Shown piece after piece: positions 37,553 to 44,412 of a stretch of 64,000 nt of DNA. How positions within the stretch are numbered: position 1 is the first letter of the stretch; each line of letters begins with the position of its first letter. Both the position numbers and the translations under genes were made by a program. The notes under the pieces are model-generated. The model had not been told where the DNA came from, ran no database searches, and was given only the letters and a program-made list of their open reading frames with translations. The DNA comes from Ideonella paludis (GTDB lineage: Bacteria > Pseudomonadota > Gammaproteobacteria > Burkholderiales > Burkholderiaceae_C), in the NCBI RefSeq assembly GCF_018069865.1, contig NZ_JAGQDG010000003.1:552564-616563 (forward strand), written 5' to 3'.

Positions 37553-38356
37553 ATGAGCGCGCAACGCCAACCCTCGCGGCCGCTCTGGCGTCTTTCTGCC
37601 GTGGCGCTGGGCCTGGCCGCTGCCCTGGCAGCGGGTGCGGCCCAGGCGGCCCTGTTTGAAGACGGCGAGGCCCGCAAAGCCATCTTGGATTTGCGCGCCC
37701 GTGCCAACCAAAACGACGAGCAGCGCCAAGCCCAAGCCGCCGCCATCAAGCAAATGCAAGAGCAAATCCAGCTCTTGCAGCGCAGCTTGCTGGACTTGAA
37801 CAACCAGTTGGACCAAGCCAAGGGCGACAACGCCCGGCTGCGGGGCCAACTGGAGCAAACCCAGCGTGAAGTCGCCGAGCTGCAGCGCAAGCAAAAGGAC
37901 ATTGTGCAAAGCGTGGATGACCGCGTGCGCAAGCTCGAACCGCAAAGCGTGACGCTGGATGGCCGCAGCTTTACCGCTGAGCCTGAGGAGATCAAGGCGC
38001 ATGACGATGCCATGGCGCTGCTGCGCAATGGCGAGTTCGAGCGCGCTGTGCCGGCCCTGGCCGCCTTCTTGCGCAAGTACCCTGAGTCTGGCTATCGCGA
38101 CAGCGTGCGCTACTGGATGGGCAATGCGCAATACGGCGCTCGGGCCTACAAAGACGCGGTGTTGACCTTCCGCGCCTTTGCCACGGCCGCGCCCGAGCAC
38201 CCGCGTGCTCCCGAGGCCTTGCTGGCGCTGGCCAACAGCCAAGCGGAGTTGCGCGACACCAAGACGGCGCGCCGCACCTTGGAAGAGTTGCTCAAGCTCT
38301 ACCCCAAGTCGGAGGCTGCGCTGGCGGCCAAAGACCGTCTATTGACCCTGAAGTAA
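37553..38356 (+). CDS. cpoB: Cell division coordinator CpoB (YbgF)
   Basis: 267-residue periplasmic protein that links Tol-Pal with peptidoglycan synthesis during constriction. A signal peptide (to about residue 36, GAAQA) is followed by a trimerising coiled coil (about 45-130; QMQEQIQLLQRSLLDLNNQ) and a TPR domain (about 145-267) with AVPALAAFLRKYPESGY, DSVRYWMGNAQYGARAYKDA and ELLKLYPKSEAA. It starts four bases after the pal stop, so it is co-transcribed with tolB-pal. Length is normal for the family. Confidence 0.95.
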   Translation: MSAQRQPSRPLWRLSAVALGLAAALAAGAAQAALFEDGEARKAILDLRARANQNDEQRQAQAAAIKQMQEQIQLLQRSLLDLNNQLDQAKGDNARLRGQLEQTQREVAELQRKQKDIVQSVDDRVRKLEPQSVTLDGRSFTAEPEEIKAHDDAMALLRNGEFERAVPALAAFLRKYPESGYRDSVRYWMGNAQYGARAYKDAVLTFRAFATAAPEHPRAPEALLALANSQAELRDTKTARRTLEELLKLYPKSEAALAAKDRLLTLK

Positions 38357-38362
38357 ACCGTT

Positions 38363-39133
38363 TTGCAGCCTGAGTTGACCACCGCCGCAGAGGCCGACCT
38401 GGAGCGTCGCTTTGGCGGCCTGCGTCGCCTCTATGGCGACGGGCCTTACGAGCGCTTGCGCGGTCTGCGTTTGGCGGTGGTGGGCTTGGGCGGGGTCGGT
38501 TCCTGGGCCGTCGAGGCCCTGGCCCGCAGCGGCGTGGCGGGTTTGGTCTTGATCGATATGGATCATGTGGCCGAGTCCAACATCAACCGTCAGATCCAAG
38601 CCGTGGGCCAAACCGTAGGCATGGCCAAAGGGGAGGCGCTGAAGCAGCGCATCGCCGACATTCACCCCGGCTGCCAAGTCTGGTGTGTGGACGACTTTGT
38701 GACGCCAGAGAACTGGCCAGGCTTGCTGCCGGTGGTTGTGGATGGCGTGTTTGAGGCCTGTGACCAAGTGCGGGCCAAACAAGCGGTGGCAGCCTGGGCC
38801 CTGGCCCAGGGCGTGCCCGTGGTCACCAGTGGCGCGGCTGGCGGCAAGCGCCAACCCCACAAGCTGGAGCTTGACGATCTGGCCCATGTGACCCACGACC
38901 CGCTGCTGGCCTCTTTGCGCCAGCGCCTGCGCAAGTTTGACGGCGCGCCCCGCAGCGGCCCCATGGGCTTGCAATGCGTGTTCTCGCGCGAGCCTGTGCG
39001 CCAGCCCGAGCAGGCCTGCGATGTGGACGGCAGCCTCAACTGCCACGGTTATGGCTCCTCGGTCACCGTCACTGCGGCCGTCGGCTTGGCCGCCGCCGCG
39101 GCCTTGATCGAGCAGTGCTTGGCGCCGCGATAA
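38363..39133 (+). CDS. tcdA: tRNA threonylcarbamoyladenosine dehydratase TcdA (CsdL)
   Basis: 256-residue E1-like enzyme that uses ATP to convert t6A at tRNA position 37 to the cyclic form ct6A. Seen: nucleotide-binding GLGGVGSW (41-48), VLIDMDHVAESNINRQ with the family Arg, VDGVFEACDQVRAK, the CVFSREP segment and the closing SLNCHGYGSSVTVTAA. No ATG is available at the start. TTG at 38363 is used here and TTG at 38375 is an alternative. It lies six bases after cpoB, so it is likely read from the tol-pal unit. Confidence 0.92.
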   Translation: MQPELTTAAEADLERRFGGLRRLYGDGPYERLRGLRLAVVGLGGVGSWAVEALARSGVAGLVLIDMDHVAESNINRQIQAVGQTVGMAKGEALKQRIADIHPGCQVWCVDDFVTPENWPGLLPVVVDGVFEACDQVRAKQAVAAWALAQGVPVVTSGAAGGKRQPHKLELDDLAHVTHDPLLASLRQRLRKFDGAPRSGPMGLQCVFSREPVRQPEQACDVDGSLNCHGYGSSVTVTAAVGLAAAAALIEQCLAPR

Positions 39134-39207
39134 GCGGGTCTGGCCGTGCAAACTCACAAGCATAGGTCAGCGACGCTTGAATTTCAGGCTACAATGGCAG
39201 GCTTGCC

Positions 39208-39283
39208 GGGTCGTTAGCTCAGTTGGTAGAGCAGCGGACTTTTAATCCGTTGGTCGCAGGTTCGAGTCCCGCACGACCCACCA
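39208..39283 (+). tRNA. tRNA-Lys (anticodon TTT)
   Basis: 76 bases including encoded CCA. The acceptor stem GGGTCGT pairs with ACGACCC, the D arm is TAGCTCAGTTGGTAGAGCA, the anticodon loop CTTTTAA gives TTT, and the T arm has GGTTCGAGTCC. A TACAAT -10 element at 39190-39195 lies 12 bases upstream; no convincing -35 is visible. Confidence 0.97.
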
Positions 39284-39312
39284 AACGCTTCAGGCGAATT
39301 CGCTTAGAGCAC

Positions 39313-39340
39313 TTGGAAAAGCAAAAAATCATGGCATAAT
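39313..39340 (+). promoter_or_regulatory. Sigma-70 promoter for the second tRNA-Lys
   Basis: TTGGAA (39313-39318), a 16-base spacer and CATAAT (39335-39340) form a good promoter ending 44 bases before tRNA-Lys(CTT). It lies between the two tRNA genes, so the second can be transcribed independently of the first. Confidence 0.65.
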
Positions 39341-39384
39341 CCATGGCTTCGCTGATGACGCAGCTTGCTGCATCTGAGGCTGAA

Positions 39385-39460
39385 GGGCTCTTAGCTCAGT
39401 TGGTAGAGCAGCGGACTCTTAATCCGTTGGTCGAAGGTTCGAATCCTTCAGGGCCCACCA
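39385..39460 (+). tRNA. tRNA-Lys (anticodon CTT)
   Basis: 76 bases including CCA. The acceptor stem GGGCTCT pairs with AGGGCCC (one G-U), and the anticodon loop CTCTTAA gives CTT. D and anticodon arms are identical to the upstream tRNA-Lys(TTT) except for the anticodon base, while acceptor and T arms differ. A rho-independent terminator follows at once. Confidence 0.97.
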
Positions 39461-39478
39461 AAATTCCCCAAAGAAATC

Positions 39479-39509
39479 AAAGGCTTGCACGAGAGTGCAG
39501 GCCTTTTTT
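39479..39509 (+). terminator. Rho-independent terminator after tRNA-Lys(CTT)
   Basis: Stem GGCTTGCAC / GTGCAGGCC (one T-G pair) with a GAGA tetraloop, preceded by AAA and followed by TTTTTT. It ends the tRNA transcript. Confidence 0.9.
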
Positions 39510-39667
39510 CTTGGCTGCGCCCAACATGGGCTTGGGCTCGGGCCTGGAACCCCCAAGCTGGATCGAGGCGCACTGCAGCGTGCGTGGTTCAGCCTGGAGT
39601 GGGGTGCCGTGCTTTCACGGCGCAGGGGCTCAACAACGCGGTCTTTGCCCTTGCGGAGTCTGAGGTC

Positions 39668-39696
39668 TTGCAAGGAATACTGTATGAATGTACAGT
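39668..39696 (+). promoter_or_regulatory. LexA box overlapping a sigma-70 promoter
   Basis: TTGCAA (39668-39673), a 17-base spacer and TACAGT (39691-39696) form a promoter. A perfect CTGT-N8-ACAG LexA operator at 39680-39695 covers the spacer and -10 box, so LexA would block RNA polymerase. The expected start is about 12 bases before the ATG of the small ORF at 39715. Confidence 0.75.
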
Positions 39697-39714
39697 GCTT
39701 GCAAGGAGATCGTC

Positions 39715-39798
39715 ATGAAGTCTGAATTCCGCCTCGTCTACCAACCCAAGCCTTACCGCACACCCAGTTGGCTGCGCCGCATTTGGCTTTGGTTTTAA
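39715..39798 (+). CDS. Small SOS-controlled peptide ORF (27 residues, unknown)
   Basis: ATG at 39715 is preceded by AGGAG with a six-base spacer and by a LexA-controlled promoter. The peptide begins MKSEFRLVYQ and ends SWLRRIWLWF. It has seven charged residues (net about +5), three Trp, and four Pro/Tyr-rich positions in the middle; it has no clear 20-residue membrane helix. The transcript has room for nothing else, because the next gene (39803) is convergent and ends five bases away. I do not recognise a family. An SOS-induced toxic or membrane-active peptide, in the manner of TisB, is one idea, and a small regulator of a repair protein is another. The regulatory signals support a real gene more than the coding sequence itself does. 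Confidence 0.6.
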   Translation: MKSEFRLVYQPKPYRTPSWLRRIWLWF

Positions 39799-39802
39799 GG
39801 CC

Positions 39803-40363
39803 TCAGCCAGCCGGCATGGCCAAGTTGCGCACTTGAGTAGGGCCGGCCTGACGCTCAATGTCCGCCTTGAGCCGACGCAAACAGCCCATGGCAAACAGGG
39901 CTTCAGCCACCACAAACATGGGCCCCGTCAACAAGCCACTCAGGTTGAGTGTCTTCGCGGGTTTCGGGCCCTCGTAATAGTGGCCTACCCATTGGCAGCA
40001 CCAGCCCAGCGCCAACGCCGCCAAGCCCCAACTCAGCCAAGCACTGCTGCTTTCGTTTGACAGGAGCAGCGCCGCGGCGCAGAGCAGGGCGCCATTGGCA
40101 GCACTCACCGCCACACCCAAGCCTGGCAGGCCGCGGCTGAGATACCACAGTGTCGTGGCCAGCCACACCAGCACCGCCGGAGTCAGGCCTGCTGCGCCCC
40201 ACGGGGTGCTCAGCGCCCACAGTGCCGGTTGCGACAGCAGCGCCCCGAGGGCAAACACGATCAGTGGAATGCCCGCCAGGTGGGTGGCGATATTGCGCGG
40301 GTCGCGGTGCTGGGCGGCGTAGCGCACCAACAAGCTGGTGGCGTCTGTGGCGTGACGGGCCAT
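39803..40363 (-). CDS. Mpo1-like (DUF962) membrane protein
   Basis: 186-residue membrane protein with four or so helices. It carries the family signatures HRDPRNIATHLAGIPLIVFA near the start and QWVGHYYEGPKPAK in the second half, whose His residues bind iron in yeast Mpo1, a dioxygenase acting on 2-hydroxy fatty acids. The bacterial function is not established. ATG at 40363 is chosen because GGAG stands seven bases upstream and because the conserved region begins soon after; an open frame extends 26 codons further without support. It stands alone, convergent with the small SOS ORF and divergent from the MSHA operon. Confidence 0.85.
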   Translation of the reverse strand: MARHATDATSLLVRYAAQHRDPRNIATHLAGIPLIVFALGALLSQPALWALSTPWGAAGLTPAVLVWLATTLWYLSRGLPGLGVAVSAANGALLCAAALLLSNESSSAWLSWGLAALALGWCCQWVGHYYEGPKPAKTLNLSGLLTGPMFVVAEALFAMGCLRRLKADIERQAGPTQVRNLAMPAG

Positions 40364-40581
40364 GGCTGAGCTCCAAATGGGGCAAGGCCGACATGCTAAG
40401 CCAAGCGGCCACCTCTTGCGAAGGGGCTGGGGGCGTTTCAACGGTCAGCCAGAACCCGCATTGTGAGGTGGGGGGTGTCTACAGCATAAAGAAGGGGACA
40501 AAAGTCATCCTTATCAATCGGTTGCATTTCGTGTAGCCGGGCAACATCGATTCCGTCACTACATGAAATGGTTGGCGAATC

Positions 40582-41520
40582 GTGCTTGGCTTCTCTGCAA
40601 CGCAAAAACGAATGGGCTGGGTGGGTGTCACGCTGCAAGGCGATACAGCCCGACTGGTTCATATCGTCCGTCCGGCGGGCGCAAAACCCCGCGTGGAGTG
40701 GGTGGCCAGTCAGCCCATGGCGCAGGCGGCCTCGCTCTGGCCCGGCCTGCGCAAGCGCTGGCAGCTGGATAAGCATCATGTGGTGGCAGTGCTGCCGCGC
40801 GGTCACTACCAGATGGTGTCCATGGAGGCGCCCGAGGTTCCTCGCGAGGAGTGGGTCTCGGCGCTGCGCTGGAAGCTCAAGGACGTGGTCGACTTCCCTG
40901 TCGAGCAGGCGGCCATTGACGTCCTGGCGGTGCCCGGTGCCACGCCCGAGAGCCCGGCACGCTCTGTGTTGGCGGTCACCGCGCCTGAAGAGCGCATACG
41001 CCCCTTGGTGGACATTTGCAATGACGCTGGCGTCGGCCTCGAAGCCATCGACATCGTCGAGACCGGTCTGCGCAACCTCTGCGCATTGACCGACGACTCC
41101 GAGCGCGCACAGGCCTTGATCCGGGTCGGCCCGATGGACACCCAGTTGGTCATCACCTATCGCAGCGAACTGTTGATGGTGCGCCACATCGAGGCCACCT
41201 CAGCGCAGGTGACCGACCCCGAAGACGACGTGAGGCAGACGGTTTTTGACCGCATTGCCTTGGAGGCGCAACGCACCTTGGACATGTGCGAGCGACTGTT
41301 CAGCTACGCCAATTTGGGCGTGCTGTGGGTCGCGCCAGGCTTGGGTGCACCGGGCTTGGCTGAATATCTGCGCGACGTGGTTTATGTCCCAGTCAACGAG
41401 ATGAAGCTCAGTGATGTGCTGGACATCAGCGCAGCCACTGAGCTGAGTTCTCCAGAAGCGCAGAGCGCTTTTGCCGCGGCCCTGGGTGCGGCCTTGCGCG
41501 CCGAGCAAGGAGCCCGCTGA
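40582..41520 (+). CDS. mshI: MSHA biogenesis protein MshI (PilM-like)
   Basis: 312-residue cytoplasmic actin-like protein that recruits the pilus platform to the inner membrane. The N-terminal half matches the PilM/MshI fold (MGWVGVTLQGDTARLVHIVR, HHVVAVLPRGHYQMVSMEAPEVPREEW, WKLKDVVDFPVEQAAIDVLAVPG) and the later part has ALIRVGPMDTQLVITYRSELLMVRHIE. GTG at 40582 is the best in-frame start; no strong ribosome site is visible. It overlaps the next gene as TGATG. In Vibrio, MshI contains both PilM- and PilN-like parts; here they are two genes. Confidence 0.87.
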   Translation: MLGFSATQKRMGWVGVTLQGDTARLVHIVRPAGAKPRVEWVASQPMAQAASLWPGLRKRWQLDKHHVVAVLPRGHYQMVSMEAPEVPREEWVSALRWKLKDVVDFPVEQAAIDVLAVPGATPESPARSVLAVTAPEERIRPLVDICNDAGVGLEAIDIVETGLRNLCALTDDSERAQALIRVGPMDTQLVITYRSELLMVRHIEATSAQVTDPEDDVRQTVFDRIALEAQRTLDMCERLFSYANLGVLWVAPGLGAPGLAEYLRDVVYVPVNEMKLSDVLDISAATELSSPEAQSAFAAALGAALRAEQGAR

Positions 41521-42149
41521 TGGCACAGCAACTGAATCTTTACGGCGCCAGCTTCCGGCGGCCCCAACACCTCTTGAGCGCCGCGAACGCCCTGCGGGGC
41601 TTGGGCGTGCTGATCGCCTTGGGCCTGCTGGCCGGTGGCTTTTTGGCTTGGCGGACCAGCGCGAGCTCGGTGGATACCCAAGAGCAGCAGACCTTCGCTC
41701 AACACCGCGCCAAGGTGATGGCCATGCAGGAGCAGGTGGCTGCCCAACGCAAAGAAGTGGATGTGGAAGCGGCCAAGCTGCGCGAGGTCGAGCAAGCGCT
41801 GGCGCGTGTCAAAGCCACGCTGCAAGGGGGCTCCGGCGGAGAGCCTGCCGTCTCCTATTCGGCCTACTTTGAGGCCTTGGCCAAGCAGTCTCACAGCGCC
41901 CTCTGGTTGACTGGCTTTGCCGTGTCGGCCGACGGTCAGTCCATCGAGCTCAAGGGCCGCATGTTGGACGCCTCTGCCCTGCCGGATTACCTGACGCGCC
42001 TGAATGCAGAGCCTGTGTTCAAAGGCCGCCAGTTTGCGCAACTGCAGGTGACCTCCATGTCGACCGAAGGCGCCGAGACCACGGGCCCCCGTGTCACCGA
42101 ATTTGTGCTGCGCTCCGGCGCGCCTGACAGCAAGGAGCTTGCACGATGA
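41520..42149 (+). CDS. PilN-like pilus assembly protein
   Basis: 209-residue bitopic inner-membrane protein. A short cytoplasmic start (MAQQLNLYGASFRRPQ, comparable to the PilN INLLP motif that docks on PilM) is followed by one helix (about 29-48), a periplasmic coiled coil (about 55-105) and a small ferredoxin-like fold (about 115-209; SYSAYFEALAKQSHSALWLTG, FVLRSG). It bridges the PilM-like protein encoded upstream and the PilO-like MshJ encoded downstream. Both overlaps (TGATG and ATGA) indicate coupled translation. Confidence 0.85.
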   Translation: MAQQLNLYGASFRRPQHLLSAANALRGLGVLIALGLLAGGFLAWRTSASSVDTQEQQTFAQHRAKVMAMQEQVAAQRKEVDVEAAKLREVEQALARVKATLQGGSGGEPAVSYSAYFEALAKQSHSALWLTGFAVSADGQSIELKGRMLDASALPDYLTRLNAEPVFKGRQFAQLQVTSMSTEGAETTGPRVTEFVLRSGAPDSKELAR

Positions 42150-42961
42150 ACGCCGCATCGCTGCGTCAAAAGCTCGATACCTTGTGGGTCGCATTGCCCA
42201 CGCTGGGTCGTCGCTTTGATGCCAGACCCTTCCGGGAGCGCTTGATGATCACGCTGGCCGCTGTGGCCGTTTGCGTCATGCTGCTGGACCGCTTCCTACT
42301 CGACAGTGCGTTCAAGCGTTTCCGTGCGCACCAAACAGAGATCAGTGCCTGGAAGGACCAGCGTCGCACCATTGACACCGAGATCTCTGACCTCGCGCAA
42401 GAACTGCGCTCCTTGGAGCAAAGCAAGGCCCAACAGGTCCAAGAGGTTCGCAAGCGCTTGGCCGATGCCCAAGCTGCCCTGAATGACAACCAACAAGGCG
42501 TCGTCAGCGCCCAGCAGATGCTGCCGCTGCTGCAGCAACTACTGTTGCGCAGCCCTTGCGCCAATGCTCAGCCGGGCTGCAGCCGCATCCGGGTCCGCAG
42601 CGTCAAGTCGCTGGGCCGCAGCGAGGTGACCTTGCGTGCCGCGCAGCAGGCTCAGGCGGCGGCCCTGCCCGGTGCAGCGTCTGCGGCCTCTGCCGCCAAT
42701 GGATCTGCAGCGGGCGCACCCGCCATGCCGCTGGCCGATGCGCTGTCCGCCCCGGCGGGCCCAGGCCTGTGGCGCCATGGCATTGAGGTCACCCTGGAGG
42801 GCAGCTACAGCGACCTGAGCGCCTACCTTCAACACCTGGAAGCCCTGCCACAGCGCGTGCTGCGTGCTGGCATGCGCTTTCAAGTCGAAGCCCATCCGAA
42901 AGCCAGCCTGACGCTGACGCTCTACACCCTGAGCCTCGATCAAAGCTGGTTGGAGATCTAA
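42146..42961 (+). CDS. mshJ: MSHA biogenesis protein MshJ (PilO-like)
   Basis: 271-residue PilO/GspM-like inner-membrane protein. One helix (about 35-52) precedes a long coiled coil (about 60-120) and a periplasmic ferredoxin-like domain. An Ala/Gly-rich insertion (about 172-195) interrupts the domain, which ends with GIEVTLEGSYSDLSAYLQHLE and LTLYTLSLDQSWLEI, typical of MshJ/PilO. CANAQPGC may form a small disulphide loop. ATG overlaps the PilN-like stop by four bases. It completes the inner-membrane platform with MshI and the PilN-like protein. Confidence 0.85.
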   Translation: MNAASLRQKLDTLWVALPTLGRRFDARPFRERLMITLAAVAVCVMLLDRFLLDSAFKRFRAHQTEISAWKDQRRTIDTEISDLAQELRSLEQSKAQQVQEVRKRLADAQAALNDNQQGVVSAQQMLPLLQQLLLRSPCANAQPGCSRIRVRSVKSLGRSEVTLRAAQQAQAAALPGAASAASAANGSAAGAPAMPLADALSAPAGPGLWRHGIEVTLEGSYSDLSAYLQHLEALPQRVLRAGMRFQVEAHPKASLTLTLYTLSLDQSWLEI

Positions 42962-42963
42962 GC

Positions 42964-44412
42964 ATGCGACAACCATCATCCCCTGCCGTTCTGGTCTTGG
43001 CCTTGCTCTTCTTGGCCGATCCGCGCACCGCGGGTGCCGCTCTGCTGGACCCGACTCGTCCGCTCGTGGGCGGTGGCCGCGAAGAGGCGGCCCCTCCCAA
43101 GCCTGCGGAGGCCCTCGCGGCTGCTGCGGCTGCCGCTGATGCGGCGTCGGCGCCAGCCGCGCCGCCTTCGCTGCAGTCCTTGCAAGTGCCTCGCCAAGGC
43201 GAAGCCACAGCCATCGTGGACGGCCAGTTGCTGAAAGTGGGCGGAAAGCTGGGCAGCTATGAAGTCACCCACATCGACGCCCACGGTCTGATGGTGCGTG
43301 GCCCGGCCGGCCGCGAACGCTGGACTTTGGCAGGCGTCGAAGTGCTGGACAGTCGCCAGTCCGCCGCCAGCCTGAAGATGGGCCCCTTGGGTGATGTGCG
43401 CAAGCCGACTCGCAGGCCCGTGGCCGACGCTGCCGCCTTGCCGCCGGACGGGCTGCCCCGTCCGCAGGGCGCAGCCCCCAGCCCCTTGGTGTTCCCGTTG
43501 CCTGCGCCGCAAAGCCAGCCCTTGCCGCTGCCCCGACCGGCTCAGCCCCTTGAGCAAGTGCCTCCCAGCGCGCCTGTGCCCGCAGCGCCCACCCGCCCGG
43601 CGGTCAAGCAAGCCTTGGCCGACGCCGGCACCTGGACGTCGGCTGCGCCCATGACCGTGGCCTTTGAGCCCGCCCCGATGGCCGCGCCCGTGCGCATGGC
43701 CCCAGCAGTCAAGCGCAGCGCAAAGGCGGGCCACACCTGGACCGCCTCTGCCCCGCAAAAGTCGCTGCGCATGGACTTGGACGATATGCGTCGCGTCATT
43801 CAAATGGGCGTCCAAACCAGCCCTGTTGCGGTGGCCAGTCTCGCGGCCTCGCATTGGCAGCGCCCCCTTGATCCTCAGCGCTATGGCGCCTGGGCCGCGG
43901 TCTGGGGCGCAGCGCCTGCAGGCTCCCAGCGTCAAGCGCTGTCTCTGCCATCGACCAGCCTGGTTCTGGCCCGCCTGCAAGCGCCCAGAGCGCAGCCCGC
44001 CAAGGCTCCCGTCGTGCGCTATGCCGCTGTCGCTGGCCCGCGGCCCATGCCCGCCAGCGTGGTGTGGCGTCAGTCCGCACCAGCCAAGGCCTGGCAGCCT
44101 CAAGGCGTGAATGAGCTGCCCGGCGCGCACACCAGCCAGTGGGCCAGTGCGGCGATGCGGCCGGTGCACATTGCCGCGCTGGAGGCCAAGCCCAGCACCC
44201 CGCGCAGCTTTGCTCAGGCCAGTGCCAAAACATTGCCGCGCGCCTGGGGCGCCGCGCGTTGGGCCCAAGGGCGCAGCACAGCCACTGCGGTGGCCGCAGC
44301 GCCAGTGACCCATTCCTACCCCATGGCCATGCCGAATTGGCGCAATACGCCTCCGGTTCCCGCTGACAACTCTTCTGTGACGCAGGTCGCATACGCCCTG
44401 GAGACACCATGA
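42964..44412 (+). CDS. mshK: MshK-like pilus protein with long Pro/Ala-rich extension
   Basis: 482-residue exported protein, much longer than ordinary MshK (about 100 residues). A signal peptide (to about residue 27, RTAGA) is followed by LLDPTRPLVGG, an Ala-rich linker and a PilP/MshK-like beta domain (about 75-125: EATAIVDGQLLKVGGKLGSY, VTHIDAHGLMVRG). That part is expected to contact the secretin MshL encoded next. From about residue 140 to the end the protein is rich in Ala, Pro, Arg and Gln with recurring Trp and resembles no domain I know; it is strongly basic. It overlaps mshL by four bases. The MshK call rests on the N-terminal third and gene order. Confidence 0.72.
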   Translation: MRQPSSPAVLVLALLFLADPRTAGAALLDPTRPLVGGGREEAAPPKPAEALAAAAAAADAASAPAAPPSLQSLQVPRQGEATAIVDGQLLKVGGKLGSYEVTHIDAHGLMVRGPAGRERWTLAGVEVLDSRQSAASLKMGPLGDVRKPTRRPVADAAALPPDGLPRPQGAAPSPLVFPLPAPQSQPLPLPRPAQPLEQVPPSAPVPAAPTRPAVKQALADAGTWTSAAPMTVAFEPAPMAAPVRMAPAVKRSAKAGHTWTASAPQKSLRMDLDDMRRVIQMGVQTSPVAVASLAASHWQRPLDPQRYGAWAAVWGAAPAGSQRQALSLPSTSLVLARLQAPRAQPAKAPVVRYAAVAGPRPMPASVVWRQSAPAKAWQPQGVNELPGAHTSQWASAAMRPVHIAALEAKPSTPRSFAQASAKTLPRAWGAARWAQGRSTATAVAAAPVTHSYPMAMPNWRNTPPVPADNSSVTQVAYALETP

